Source: Prostheceraeus crozeri
Taxonomy: Eukaryota > Platyhelminthes > Polycladida > Euryleptidae
Direction of reading: 5' to 3'
NCBI GenBank assembly: GCA_907163375.1
Contig: CAJQUW010007508.1
Coordinates: forward strand, 124,001-188,000
Length of the DNA stretch: 64,000 nt
Positions 1-12,600 of the stretch are shown piece after piece (positions within the stretch are counted from its first letter, which is position 1; each line of letters starts with the position of its first letter). The position numbers were made by a program, and so were the translations under genes. Under the pieces are notes generated by a model, which was given only the letters and a program-made list of their open reading frames with translations, did no database searches and was not told the origin of the DNA.

Positions 1-498
1 CTAAATCGCCAGCTTTGATATTTTCATTTAGATTTGTAACAGTTTCTATAGCCTTTAGCGAATAACCAAGGTCTCTTGCAACAATCCATGAAATTGGGAA
101 GCTAACCATGAAGCAACTTCCACGTATTTATAACTTAACCTAGTTATGAAAATAAATAAAATTGTCATCATAGTCACAATGGCCACAATTGTCGCATTTG
201 AGCAAGCAGTCTCAAAACAAACAACTATCTATTCAAGTTCCGAAATAAATGTTCGCATCCCTGTTCTAATTCACTCACTTTAATTCAATCTCGGAACAGG
301 CTGTTACAACCTCAGTACACAATTGATTGTACCGAACCTCGAAACATGAACTCAAATTCAAATCCCAATCGGAACGCGGTTCCTATTCACATGATTGGAA
401 CGCGGTTCCAATTCAAATGTTCATATTTACATGTTTGGAACGCCATGTTCGCATCCTCGTTTAAATCCTCACTTTTTGCGTTCACATTATTAACTACT
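1..498 (-). mobile_element. End of a second Polinton/Maverick
   Basis: This stretch matches the left end of the complete Polinton at 28569-29055 in inverted orientation over nearly its whole length. That includes sequence inside the inverted repeat proper, so it is a true element end and not a solo repeat. The outer terminus reads ATTAACTACT at 489-498. The next six bases, AACAAT, would be one half of a 6-bp target duplication whose partner lies off the left edge. The element body lies to the left of the window. Small open frames here are only repeat sequence. Family known: Polinton, 6-bp target duplication, long terminal inverted repeats. Confidence 0.9.
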
Positions 499-1529
499 AA
501 CAATCGGTTTTGCACGCTCTTTTTACCTTATGTTCACCAGATTATTTTTTTATTCATTCATTTGCATTTTCGATCATATTCGTGCTCACTGCTCACCAAT
601 TTGTTAACATAGGGGACCAATAAAGATGCTATGACTTATTCTCTTCGAATTTTGCTTATTCAATTTGTGATTGTGAGAAATTCGCACTATTTTGTTCAAC
701 ATGCTTTCATGAAATAGGCTACATAGACAGAATTCTTCTTTTTAAGATTTCAAACCTTGATGCGATCTGTCTGACATGAATCTAAATTCAATATTGCTAT
801 ACTCAAAAAGGATTTCTTGAATTTTCAACTCTACATTCTAATCATCAATTACCGCTTATCTGTATAACATCAAATATGTCTAAATTATTGTTTTCAGTCT
901 TTTCTTCCAAAGCGCTTGAATGTTTATCAAACTTTGATGCTGTCTGGTGGCAATGAAGAATTTGCGTTTTATGAATTGAAGTTAAAAATGGAAAAAAAGT
1001 TATTAAATGGAAATATGACACACTTCCCAATTGGAACGCAGTAGCAAATCTCACTCTAGAAGCTATTTTTCGCAACACTTGCTCGGTGTGACTCTCGCGT
1101 GACTTGTGATTTATAATAACTGCTCAAGCGAGTTAGCAGCTTCCGCAAAACACTGAGAATCACAGTGATGCATCAAAATTTTCACATTGACATCTCACTG
1201 TCTGAAAAGTGTGGGCGTTCTATATTGAATTCTTTCCTTGGAAAATTTGATCTTTAATTTCTATTATTTTGATATTTTTATATTAATTGACACTGCTCAA
1301 ACAATGCTTGCTATGACAGGGAGACTAAGGGAAATCTGCAGTGCCCAAATGTCAAATTTCGAAATGAGCATCCGCAGCGACGCCTGATGAGAAATATCAT
1401 ATCATGGTGGGGGCGGACGCAATGCTTACGCGTTGGTAAAAGGAATTGCACATTATTAGCTCTATTTATTTATTGCAATTGTTTTATTCACATCATTTAA
1501 TTTACTATTCATCAGGGGCGTAGCGTCCA
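499..1529. other. No recognisable gene
   Basis: AT-rich host DNA. I see no exon with convincing splice borders, no element termini and no recognisable protein similarity on either strand. Confidence 0.5.
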
Positions 1530-2827
1530 TTGGGTGATTCAAATTTGCATTGATTGTGCTGTATATATATGTTAGTTTAAGTATACTTGTGACAATCATC
1601 GCTTCTATTTCTAACAGTAAGAATGTATTGGTGGCAGAATTTGTTGCTTCCGTGTCAAACCTGCTGTATCTGTGGCAGGGAAAATGCAATTGTGGTGTAT
1701 TTGTTGCGGCTGAAATGTATTTGTGGCGCATTTGTGGCGTATTGTGTTGCATTTGTGGTATTTAGTTGTAATTGTGGCGATTTATGGTATTTAGACGCGC
1801 CCGATTGGAGCACACCTTTTCATTGCCTACCCTGTTTCGGCTGATCTAAACATCGCTTTTGTGGCAATGCAGAATTTTGAAATTTATGTGTACAGACATG
1901 ATTTCTGCAGTTTAACCACAAACTGGAAAGTTTTCGTGGCGATATTCAATGCATCTATGTGCGTTGCAATCTATTTGTGGGAAAAGGAATGTGTTGGGGG
2001 AGTCTTTGTGGCAATCTTCAAGTTCATTTAAATTTGCATTGATTGTAGGCTACTGTATAAGTGTACTTGTAAAGGCAATGGCAATAATAGCTTCTGAATC
2101 TCACTCCAGAAGAGTTGGCACTATCCCCAATTCAACCTTCTTCTTTGATGAAATACCTTGGAGTTATAGTCAACAATAGGTTCACGTTGTCGGATCATTT
2201 CGAAAGAGTTGTAAAGGCGACATCAAGACTTATATTTCTTTTGCGTTCTTTGAAATCTAATGACTAATCATCAGATGATGCTACTGTATTACGCTTACAT
2301 TCGGAGTCTCATCGAATATGCCTCTCCGGCATTTTGCGCAGTAAACAAAAGTGAATTGAGGATTATCGAACGCATTCAGAATAGGTGCCACTTTATTAAT
2401 TGTGGAGACAGAAACCGTGACTGCAATCATTTTCCGGACTTAGACCATCGTTTTCATAGGGCCGCAACAAGACTTTTCCTGCAGATGATGAATCATGTTC
2501 ACACATTGCACTACCTCAGGCAGATTCTCGTTTCCTTTTTTGCAAGACTGCGAGAAGACATAAGTGTTTTATCTATAAAGTAATTAATCTATATAACCAT
2601 GACTTTGAACGATGACTTTGTAACAACAGTAATGATTTTCTGATTTTCAATCTTGAAATATAAATTGATTATTATCTAACAGGAAGAATGTATTTGTGGC
2701 AGGATTTGTTGCTTCTGTGTCAATCCTGCTGTATCTGTGGCAGGGAAAATGCATTTGTGGTGTATTTGTCGCGGCTGAAATGTATTTGTGGCGAATTTGT
2801 ATTGTAGTTGTGGTATTTAGACGCGCC
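1530..2827. repeat. Duplicated TGTGGC-rich repeat, second copy split by a LINE
   Basis: The same unit occurs twice in direct orientation. Copy 1 is at about 1530-1800. Copy 2 is in two parts, about 2026-2093 and 2670-2827. Both copies begin with a shared stretch around TTTGCATTGATTGT, contain many spaced copies of ATTTGTGGC, and end at TATTTAGACGCGCCC. Copy 2 is interrupted by a LINE remnant. A related TGTGGC-rich stretch lies at about 1930-2020. The repeat gives spurious cysteine-rich open frames on + and none of them looks like a real protein. Family unknown. Confidence 0.7.
2096..2640 (+). pseudogene. LINE reverse transcriptase, C-terminal remnant
   Basis: The + strand frames read like the region after the reverse transcriptase core of Jockey/CR1-group LINEs. 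A YLGVIVNN-type strand motif comes first, then a helix with RLIFLLRSLKS, then after a frameshift near 2260 YAYIRSLIEYASPAF and a RIQNR motif. The remnant is broken by at least one frameshift and one stop and lacks the catalytic YADD region and everything upstream. It sits inside the second copy of the TGTGGC repeat, so it is younger than that duplication. It is a dead 5'-truncated copy. Confidence 0.7.
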
Positions 2828-4745
2828 CAAGAAAATGAGTTTGATTTGATGAAAGCCATTGATCAAAACTGCTGTAGTTCTGAGCTATCATGACTCATGG
2901 ATCTCAATCATTTCTTTCAGCAAAATAATGAATCTATTTTATAATGCTTATAAGCATGAAAAATAAATAACCGTATAAATATGGACATGAAAGTCAAATT
3001 TATTGTGCATCATGTGAATGCTAGTGCGAAAATAATTTGATTAATTCAGGATTATGACCACATTCAAATGATCAACCTATCAGACGGATTCAGAATAAAG
3101 ATCCCCATGATCTCCCAACAAAAATGTTCACAGGACCGCTTCCCATGTCTTAACGTTAGCTTAGATCACATTTAGGGCGGATCTTTGAATTTTTGATGAG
3201 CCACATACCTACTGGTCAACCCAGTCCTGTTGCTCCAGTATTTTGTTTTCTATGTTTACAAATTACAAACTTTTGCAGTTAACTGTAGATTCAATCACAA
3301 TGGTGCAAGGTGCTTATTTTACCACTCTTCTATTGTGAAAATATCGATTACTGAATGAATAATATTCTGAGTCGATGACAAAATTTGATTTTTAATGGAT
3401 TATACGCGATTAGATAGGCCTGTTAGAATTACCTACCGTGGTGATTGGATAACGCTGTATTTTCGTGGTTATATTAACTGATGTTGCTTGATTTTCAAAC
3501 TAATTGTATCTGCTTCATTAAGCAAACTGTAATCGCAATCTAATCGATTAATCATTTCATTGTTTATAACTTGTTGACCAGCAGAAATATTCGTGATAAA
3601 CTCGACTCTGTGAAATGCTGTAATTTCAGAGCTATTAATTTAAAGCTAAAGTTTTGTTGCTATCCTGGATTTTGAAACTGATCGCATCAAACACATCTTC
3701 TCATGCCTTCTAGTCGTGTCGTTTACATCAATTACGTGTTACAAGCCATTAGAGACCCATATATCAATGAAAAACTGAGGATATTTGAATAATATTTTCA
3801 GACAAAGATGCAAGGAAGTAGTGCTAAACATCTTTGCAAAGATGTCTTTCCAAAGAGAACAAGTGATGTTGTGATAAATCAGCGATAACACTTTTTCTCT
3901 TGCCAAAGTCGATAAGCGCGGAACATCGGTACTCATTGTATTTTTGTAATTGAAAAATTGCCACATATAGGTTAAGAGGGGGTGATATGGACACTTTCTG
4001 TTTAAGAATAAAATTCTGGTAGAAGGGTTGACCAATTCACATAATACAATCATGAAAATGTACCTTAATGCATGCCTGTAGGCCCCAGTTTCCATTCAAT
4101 TATGTTTGCTAGTGTTATATTCCCCTGACCAGTTCGCTTTATCGCGTTAAAAAGAAGATGCAATTTTTTGAAAGAATCATGAGTCGGGGTGATGTTGAGA
4201 GCAATAAAAAAATCCTCTTTTGTTTTACTATTAGAAATATGCGCTTTGCAACAAGAATTTATGTCTTTACCCCAAATTGACTATCTCTGTGGCTGTCTGC
4301 TCTTCAGTTTCCACTTCAATGGTTTTTAAGTTTAAGAACAGGGTAATTGAAATTCACTTTCAGAATGTCTGCATGACCATGTTTTCTTCCTATTAAATCA
4401 GTGTGCAACTTTGAGCATGTGTATTTTCTGTTCTCTAGAGAAGTGATATGGATACTGTGAACTTTGGTGTGTCGGTGTAGCGTTTTCTTTGAACTAAGGA
4501 TCACTTTCTGGATTAATTGGTGCTTGCAGGGTTTTGCAGGACGTCGAACTATCCTTCACCTTTCTTGACATTTTTTCAACAGGTTAATAAAACACAGTAA
4601 ATCAGTCTGTATAATAAATCAAACTGATGATCAACAAGCAAATTCAAATCCTCGCATCTATTCCTATTAATTTTGATGCCTTATTCAGATCAACTGTAAG
4701 ACTTTAAGATCTGGGTGACATGGACATGTAGATTAAACGAAGCTT
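2828..4745. other. No recognisable gene
   Basis: Host or decayed repeat DNA. The only pattern noted is a short motif GTGATATGGACAC at 3983-3995 that recurs inverted at about 5540-5552, with weaker copies near 4443 and 4708. A 118-codon open frame on - at 3739-4095 has no recognisable similarity. Confidence 0.4.
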
Positions 4746-7427
4746 CACTAGGTGACATGCCACGCTCAATCACGCGTAATTCACGCGTGAACCACGCGTA
4801 ATTACACATTACTCTTAACATCCGTGGCTATGCGGGACATTGCTGCAATATCTGTTATATAAGTTAGTATAGTTGGCAGTCCTGTTATATAGACTTTGCG
4901 CCTCATGTGCCTGCATGTATCAGAGGCTAAACAATGTGATAGGACCTCAATTTTATGCTCAGGGAAGACAGAACATGCTTAGCGGTTCATCCGTGGTTCA
5001 AGCGGCAGCGCAGACAACCGTAGACAACCGTTGACAACCCCTTATTTAGTTTATTAAGGGCTTTCATTTCAAATCTTTCCACGTTCACTGTCATCAAATC
5101 CGGTTCAAATTCACATTAGCAAATTGCAATAGGTAGCTGTATGATGAAAATAAGAAACATGCATCATGCATGTCAATATCACCTCGATTTCAAAAAATAA
5201 TTTCAAGCACTTGAAAATCCATGAAACTCGAATGTTGTTTACAATTAGCTGTGCAATATGAGCAAGATGATTTCGAAATAGTACTGGAAAACATGAATAA
5301 TTATGCATTTATGTAATTATGTGTTTTTCAAAACTGTGGTTTGACTGTATGGTGAAAGTCATTTGCAAAATATTTTACTTTACAGAAAACTATAAAAGAT
5401 AAGTCGAAAATCGTGTCATAAAGACACCTGCCAAAATTATTTTCAGGTAATTCTCAAGCTACAGGTTTAATTTAATTAAGTTTCAATGACTGGCTCTCAT
5501 TGCGTAGAGGCGCATAGCTCAAAGAAAAAATATCAAATGTGTCCATATCACTCCCTTCTCCCTTTGGGCTTATATACAGGGGTAATAGCTTCAATTCAAA
5601 TTTGTTTCCATGCCCCCTTCAATAATTTTTGACAAATGCATTTTTTAGTTTTAGTAAAAAAAAGTTTTGCCGACTTGTTTCGAGCATTCTCTTTATGGGA
5701 GGCGTGAATACTCGAAGTAAGTCGACAAAAATTTGTTTTTACTTAAACTGAATTTTGCAATGGTCAAAAAGTAGTAAAACAAAAATAAATTTACTTCGTT
5801 GTCCTTGTGCTTGATTCGATATCATACTCACACGTTTTCTTATTGAACGTCATGCTTTGTTGATTGACACGATTGGAACGCACAGCTGAGACTATTCTAT
5901 AATCAAATCATTTGCAAGTAGGCCTAAATATGAGCAGTAAATCATGCAGTCGGAGGAGGCAGCTTTACATTCGAAATAGTATGATAAGATGATAAATCTA
6001 TACTGCAGTCATGCTCATTATATCGCTATCAATCAAATATTTCATCATCCTGCTAGTTATCCCCATAGCCAATTATTATCCATTCCGCACGGGGCTCCGA
6101 ACCACATCCATATCCCAGGATGGATGCGGTCCCTCCTTAATTTATAAAGTCGGCTCATTGCTTAGCATGTCACGGAATTCACGGTGCTGCATTTTTCGTG
6201 TGTGAACTTTCTAATGGTGGTAGGTTATTCATTATCACTGCTTTATCATCTTTGTGACAAAAGTGGCACTTCAAAATTTATAATAACAAATCTGACATAT
6301 CTTTTACAATTTTGAATACTTACCAAATGTTGGACATATATCACCTTAACTATTTTAATGTTTGCTGTCTTCGATGCACAGCTGGTTGAATGTGCTGAGA
6401 AGTTACTCATGAGCACAAAGAGAGATTGACAAGATTGATTTTTGCAAGGTCCATTAACTAAAATATACGGTATATGAAATGTGGATGATTTTCCTTCAAA
6501 AGTAATCGTTCCAATTTCCAATATATCTTTGAAATCGCATTAGCTCTACGTAGCTTCAAATGTAACTGTGACTCAATTTGACGACGGAGGTATTCTTCAA
6601 ATGATTTGGAATGAATACAACAGCGACTGCCGGTCCTAAAGTTGCCAAAACTATTGACCTTTTTGATAAGTAATATTTACATGACACTTGAATTTCCAAT
6701 ATTATATTCGAGTGTATGGCATGATAGATGGTCATGACATGATTCAGACTTTCACTTACAAAAAGTGCTTATATCGAAAAGTATCTTTTTTTGATAAAAG
6801 TTCTACGAAATGTTTGCAAAATAGTGGCAAAATTCAGACGTTCAAAAGTAGGCCTATGCTTTTGAAAATCATTTGTAAATTTGACCTTCCTGTGGGCCCA
6901 ATTCCAGCGATTCTTTGTGAAAGCATGAAATGCGCTGAAGCCGAAAGTCACGAAAGCATAGGTCGTCTGATTTAGCTTGCGAGAACCACAACAAAAATGT
7001 CTGGGGAGAATGCCACCCCGGAATGGTTAGGGCTATAAGAGCAAAATTGTTTGTTATTGCAAATCACAGTAAATCAAGTAGGCTAATAGAGTATAATTAG
7101 TTATATAGTAGCGTAGATCACCTAGGAAATAGTACAAAACGTGGACGTACGTAGTAATATATACAGTACATTGAACCTGCGAAATATGTTTTGTAGTGTG
7201 GCGCAATTTATGTGTGGTTTGGACTACTTTCCGTCCCTTTCATGAATCTTTGGGCATGACATTATGTTCGGAAATGAAATCCATGATGTTAGTAGTTCAA
7301 CAACATCTTAGTTGATGATTATGTGTGTGATGAAACAATTATTGATTTGAGCGTGGTTTACGCGTAACTGCAGACGTTTAGGGTCAAGTGTAATTACGCG
7401 TGATTGAGCGTGACATGTCACCTAGTG
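4746..7427. mobile_element. DNA transposon with CACTA-type inverted termini, non-autonomous
   Basis: The two ends are inverted copies of about 35 bp with one mismatch. Each starts CACTAGGTGACATG and continues through CACGCTCAATCACGCG. Subterminal ACGCGT-containing repeats follow on both sides. The 2.7-kb interior holds no frame that I recognise as a transposase, so it is probably a non-autonomous copy. The right end abuts the reverse transcriptase part of the BEL/Pao fossil, which suggests insertion into that fossil. No target duplication is visible (left flank CTT, right flank CAT), and I see no continuation of the BEL/Pao element on the left side. CACTA is inferred from the first five bases only. 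Confidence 0.6.
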
Positions 7428-8059
7428 CATCAACATAGAAATCATTCAAGACGAATGAAGAAGCTTGAGGTAGAGTGCTCACGTGCTTTCTCGCAAGATG
7501 TTGAAGTCCAAAATTGGCACAACCAGGCGAAGAGGATGCACCAAACAAGTGAACTTTCATTCTGTACTCAGCAGGTTCAGAACTGAGGTTGCCATCCTCC
7601 CACCAAAGAAACCGTAAAAAATCTCTATCATCTTCAGACAAACATTTTCTCAATGTCACATATAATTCCAACCAGATAACGCCTAAACCTAATTAAGACA
7701 CCAATCAAACCATTAATCAGATCAGGACCGGTCAAAAGATGCTGGTTCAAAGAAACGCTCTTGTAGCCGTAGGTGGCCGAGCAATCAAATACAACTCTCA
7801 CCTTGTCCGGTTTCTTTGGGTGATAAACACCGTGGTGAGGGATGTACCACTTATTTCCAACTACACCTGAAGAACTGACTAGCTCAGCATCACCTCGTTC
7901 GAAAATCTCGGACATTAAAACTTTGTAATAGTCGAGATATTTTTCATTGTGCTCCAATTTCCTTTTCAAATGCTCAAGTCGCTTCAATGCGTACAATTTA
8001 TTGTTTGGCATCAAAGGACGTTCCTTGAAGGGAAGAGTACTTATCTGGTAACTGAGCAA
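7428..8059 (-). pseudogene. BEL/Pao reverse transcriptase fragment
   Basis: PHHGVYHPKKPDKVRVVFDC, LNQHLLTGPDL, CDIEKMF and later LRFLWWEDG, HLFGASSSPGCANF and FYVDA are the consecutive motifs of BEL/Pao reverse transcriptases. The domain stops at the edge of the CACTA-type element. Fossil with more than one break. Confidence 0.85.
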
Positions 8060-8559
8060 TATTATCTGTTAGGCATTTCATGAATTTAAAGTCATCCTGA
8101 GAAACCTTTGAATCACATGCACTAACTATCATTTTTGAAATCAGATTCCAATAGATTGAGCACGTCACAAGGAGAACAAACTGGAACTTCTTTAGCATGT
8201 ACACGATGACAAATGCGTAAATTTTCATTATAATCACAGTTTATGTTTCTGTCTCTGTACAACCAACGATGCTCCAACCTAAAGCAGTTTTCACGCCGTA
8301 AGGTTGATCTTTTGAGCCGATTGCTACTTCTCTAGGAGCCAGAGCTTGATGGCAATTGCACCCAATCAACCAACTTCACATGACTGCAGACGAGGCAAAA
8401 CGTTCACTAGGTCCTTAAGGTGAGTCCAACTTCTAGCAGTTTCTCTCACTGGTATGTGCGACCGGTCTGCAAGAATTAAGTCTCTGCTGAATACTTTGTT
8501 GAGCTAACACTGTACGTGAGTTGAAACCTCTCACTCGAAGATTTGATGCCTTGGAACTG

Positions 8560-8760
8560 TCAATAATGGTATAAGTAGATGTCATCGTAGAGACTTAAAC
8601 GAGCCGGTTTGATGGTCAGGTCATCTTGCGTTCGCAATTTTGACAACAAGTCATCAAGAATAAAACTCGAATCACTCTGTGTGTCTAACATGGCGTAAAT
8701 CAAAACTTCATCTGAAGATTCGGAAGCAGATATACCCATACCGGTACAATCATGTGCCAC
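8560..8760 (-). pseudogene. BEL/Pao aspartic protease fragment
   Basis: The segment AMLDTQSDSSFI resembles the BEL/Pao retropepsin active-site region (usual form LLDTGSQ or LDSGS). It lies between the zinc knuckles and the reverse transcriptase, as expected. Fossil. Confidence 0.65.
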
Positions 8761-8896
8761 GCTTAACTGAGCATAACCTGACTGCGTGTGAAATGATGAA
8801 ACACTCTCGATGTGTGAATCTGTAGGTCACTCAGTTTGGGGTGCATTGGAAAAGTGATCAACATGCAGGCAAGTAGGATGTTTCGTATTACATTTT

Positions 8897-9130
8897 TCAC
8901 AAGTATGTCCAAAGAGTATGTCTTTTCTTACAATCTTTCTTCATGTGGCCCTGAAGACAAGCAAAGCATAATTTTTTTTCCTTTGCAAAAGACTGCTTGC
9001 GATCACTAGGAAATTTCAAAAACCGCTCACATTTGTGGATGAGATGACCCTCTACGTTGCAGCAATCGCAAGTAAGAACCTTGGAAATGGATTGGACTGT
9101 TGGAACTGTTGAAACTGCAAGAACATTCAC
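8897..9130 (-). pseudogene. BEL/Pao zinc-knuckle region
   Basis: Two cysteine/histidine clusters, CDCCNVEGHLIHKC and CFACLQGHMKKDC, match the CCHC knuckles that follow the gag-like domain in BEL/Pao polyproteins and bind nucleic acid. Fossil. Confidence 0.75.
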
Positions 9131-9354
9131 CTAATGACTGTCACGTGAATCTACCCGTCTTTCATCATGAAGAGCTTATGGAGAAGATATAGGATGACTT
9201 GCTATTCTGGCTTCCTTTACTATGAAATCAACGAATTCAGAGAAGAGTTAATAAAGATTAAAAGAATCGTAAAATTCAGCAACTCGACGATTCCAACCTC
9301 GAACAACCCAATCAGGAAGCTTCATCAATAATTTCTTGTTTTCAAAGCAATCAT

Positions 9355-9762
9355 TTAGAATGCTAGGACAAGGCAATTGAGGCACAAATCTCTACAACTT
9401 TGCAGAAAATCGGCAAACTCAGTTAAGCCAGACGTGTCTTTTGACGCTACTTTGGGCCACCTGTCCAACTTATCGCGGAAAGCTTTTTGGACCATGAAAT
9501 GATGCCCGTACCTCTCGTCAAGGAATTGCTTGGCTTTCTCATATGAGGAGACAGACAAATTTATAAAGAATCCCTCAATGCATTTTGAAGCAGGAGATCC
9601 CACGTACTTTTTCAAGTAGAAAATTCTTTCGCTTGCGGGAATTCCTTTATGTTCAATCAAAAAACTAAAGGAGGTTTTCCACTCAATATATTTCAAGGGA
9701 TCGCCTGTGAAAATTGGGGGCTCAGGAACTGGCATCCTACATAGGTTCACTGAATCTGTCAA
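9355..9762 (-). pseudogene. BEL/Pao gag-like domain (DUF1759)
   Basis: The frame contains PEPPIFTGDPLKYIEWKTSF and then LKKYVGSPASKCIEGF. Both are typical of the capsid-like DUF1759 domain that opens BEL/Pao polyproteins. It is a fossil part of the element at 7428-9950. Confidence 0.8.
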
Positions 9763-9950
9763 AGCTGCAATTGACCTCTCTTTCAGCCATTAGTCTTTTC
9801 AATTTGCTCTCCTGTTCATCTAAAGCCCGTTTTTGTTCCGCCTTCCATTTTTCAAGGTTTATTGTAACATCCTCTTCCATATCAATAGCTATTAATTCTC
9901 CCATTTTGGCCTCTAACTCTGCAGTAGCATCAATTAATTTTCATGAGGTA

Positions 9951-12124
9951 GTTGAATCAACCGTTATTCTCTGCTCACAAATGTCTTGGATACAATTTCA
10001 CGATTTTGTTTATATTAATAGTTTTTTTTATTTGTACTTATTTCAGCGCTTATTTAAAACATAGTTTCGTTATTATAGGCCTGATGATGAACCCATAATC
10101 CTCGTGGAGGTAGGCTTGGGTAGGCCTACTTTGCATCATGTCATGTCATCTCATTGTAAATATCATTCTCAGATTCCTCGCATTTTAAACTTCTTCTGAC
10201 CTTTTTTGCACCTGAAGATGATTGCTGGATGGTAGTCGAAAAATGTTGCACATCTAGATAAGAAACAGTAATTAAAATCTTAGAAATACTTGACTTTTTC
10301 CGATTCCATTTATTATAGCATGACTAGTCAGGGCATCTTCCGAATATTTTGTAACTGTAAGAGGCAACTGATAATCCAGTTAAAATTTCAGGTAACTGCA
10401 GTGGTTGCGGTGCTGCTAGGAACGTTCACGATATTTTTCATGATATCGTTTTTTGTACAAAGAATTTTGTTTTATACTCAGTGAAAGGCTCATTTGCATA
10501 CATAGTATGGGCATTTGTCTTCGTTAGGCATCTCCGTAAGAGAATGCGCATTGCTTGGGTCAGTTGTCATTATCAATAGAGTGTTGAGCAGAAGTTGTGT
10601 TGTGATGTCGAATTTCGGTTAAGTCTGCAAGATGTAGTGGTTGGCAGTTATTCGCGGATGAATACTTCAATATGCTACTTCGGTTTTGCGCCCATGAGCA
10701 TGCTCCTCTCTATTTCACCGAATCAATGGTGGTTTAGGAACCTCCCATACCTTGCATCTGTGCACCACTATGCATCAGATATATCCTTCAGCTTTCATGC
10801 CAGTGCTGCACAATCTCTTGAGGTAATTACTCGAAAGAAAATATATTCTTTGGTCTATTGCCGCTTTTGATTTATCTCGATGCTCCTGTGATATGTGTAG
10901 CTCGATTTTTATATTAGGCTACCGATAGTCTTACAGTCTTACAGAGTGGACTCACTCATAGCTTGTGCAGCACTTTCATTCGAACATCTTATGCCTCTTC
11001 TGATAAGATTACACGTTTAAGAAGTGCAGCTTGCAATTCTCCCTCACAGTTTCCCTTAAATATTTCAACATTACTCAAACTTTCCTAGTTCTCGATTGAC
11101 TGACGAAGTAGATGTCATTTCATCATCATTTTGGGATCGGACATTTTCTTTAAAAGCCTAGGAAAATTAAGTGCTTGACTCTCCAATTCTGAGGATTTGT
11201 TCTTCTCCCTGCTTCTTCTGCACTTCTGATAGGCACTCATACGAGATTTCATCCAGCATCTTTAAAATTTTGATAAGCATATAAAAAGGTCATTTGCAAA
11301 TTTATTGCTCTATACCGAGTAAAAATTCATAGGTCGCAATCTTCTGGATGATCTGCAAGAGGCAATCGATTTTCCGATTAATTTTTTGTAACAGAAGCAT
11401 GCGTTTTAAATGTTACTGCGAATGTTCCTGCCATTTCTGGCATTTCCCTTGGACAGAGTTTCGGGACCATTTTCACCACCAGCCTTAAATAGGCCTATGT
11501 ATGCGTATATCTTCAAGTAATTAGAAGGAAGCATAATTGTGATTTCTGAAATCAGATTTTGAAAAGTATGATGCAATAATTGAATATTGTACGGAGGTTG
11601 AAAAAAATTCAGACACTGACATGCAAATGGGTATCAACTGATGTATCTAAAGAAAATGAAAATGGCAACCTGCCTTGCTGAAATTTTAGGAATTTTAGGA
11701 GCCATTCATGTAATTATTCAAAGAAAGCACGCTAATTTAAATGCTAGGATTCCGCAGATATTATATTAATTCCGCAGATTCTATTCATAGTCAACCAAAT
11801 AAAAGTAGCAGTTGTGTCCTGTTGAAGCCATTGCTTGGTATGAACTGTCGCAGAACACAACCGCGAAAATTTTAACAGGGTTACTTGCCATATTTGTTTT
11901 CGTCCGCATCTACTCAATTTTGCATGGATTTCAATGAAATTATTGCCAAAATGATCTAGAGACACTACTCATTGAAATAAGCTGATGTTCAATTGGATTT
12001 GAACATGTGACCTTTTTTCGACCCTGTATAGCCCACCTCTAGTATATAGTGAATATGCAAATTAGAGGATGTAAAATGCAAAATAACTAAGTAAGAACCA
12101 ATAACTGTATAGCTGGGATGGATA
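9951..12124. other. No recognisable gene
   Basis: AT-rich DNA. Short open frames at 10290-10484 and 10595-10870 (+) and 11744-11965 (-) show no recognisable motif and lack clear exon borders. I see no element termini. Confidence 0.4.
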
Positions 12125-12600
12125 GGCCTACGCCTTCTTCAGTCTGTTCGGTCTTGCGTTAATTGAGGGTCCAGCCATATGAAGGCACTCAAGATTTCTG
12201 ACATTGTGCCACCATCTCTTCCTCTGTCCACCTCTGATGTTCGGTCCAGCCACTTTATAAGCCACTTCCAGTCCGGCATCTATTGCAGGTGACCAAACCA
12301 GCGCAAGCTATTTTGGCGTAGGGGTAGGACTGATTCCGGGTCATGTAGATGGTGCAGGCCTCTCAGTTCGCCCATGGAGCGGCGTTCACAAAGTTTGATG
12401 GAACTCATCCATCAGATCATATAGTTACCATTTCTTATCAGCCTAGTAAGGTCATCAACTTTTATGGGCCATGTCTCCGACGCATGCAGCAATACATTCT
12501 TGATACAGGCATGGTATGCCTGATCCCTGCGCTTCCGCGAGATATTGTTGGTAAGGACAATTGAGTCTTGTCGCGAAGCCGGCTAGAGACATCGTGCGTT
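12125..12600 (-). pseudogene. LINE reverse transcriptase C-terminal remnant
   Basis: The - strand reads AYHACIKNVLLHASETW, then WPIKVDDLTRL, then after a stop a RWFGHL-like motif and a W-x-DR-like stretch. These are the usual landmarks of the region after the reverse transcriptase in RTE/L2-like LINEs: a SVLLYGSETW motif, an RLRWFGH motif, then a basic tail. Several stops and small frame changes make it dead. No 3' tail or target duplication is visible. Confidence 0.7.

Larger units (their letters stand above)
7428..9950 (-). mobile_element. BEL/Pao LTR retroelement fossil, partial
   Basis: Pieces of a BEL/Pao polyprotein occur in the expected order on the - strand: gag-like DUF1759 domain, zinc knuckles, aspartic protease and reverse transcriptase. 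The reverse transcriptase ends where the CACTA-type element begins. RNase H, integrase and both LTRs were not found. The element is broken in many places (of the order of ten) and looks old. Confidence 0.8.

Noticed and set aside
346-612. 88-codon + frame in the Polinton end
   Set aside because: It lies across the terminal repeat and its flank. The same sequence in the other end gives different frames, so there is no coding signal.
3983-5552. GTGATATGGACAC motif pair as transposon ends
   Set aside because: Only about 14-17 bp shared, other weak copies nearby, and no target duplication.
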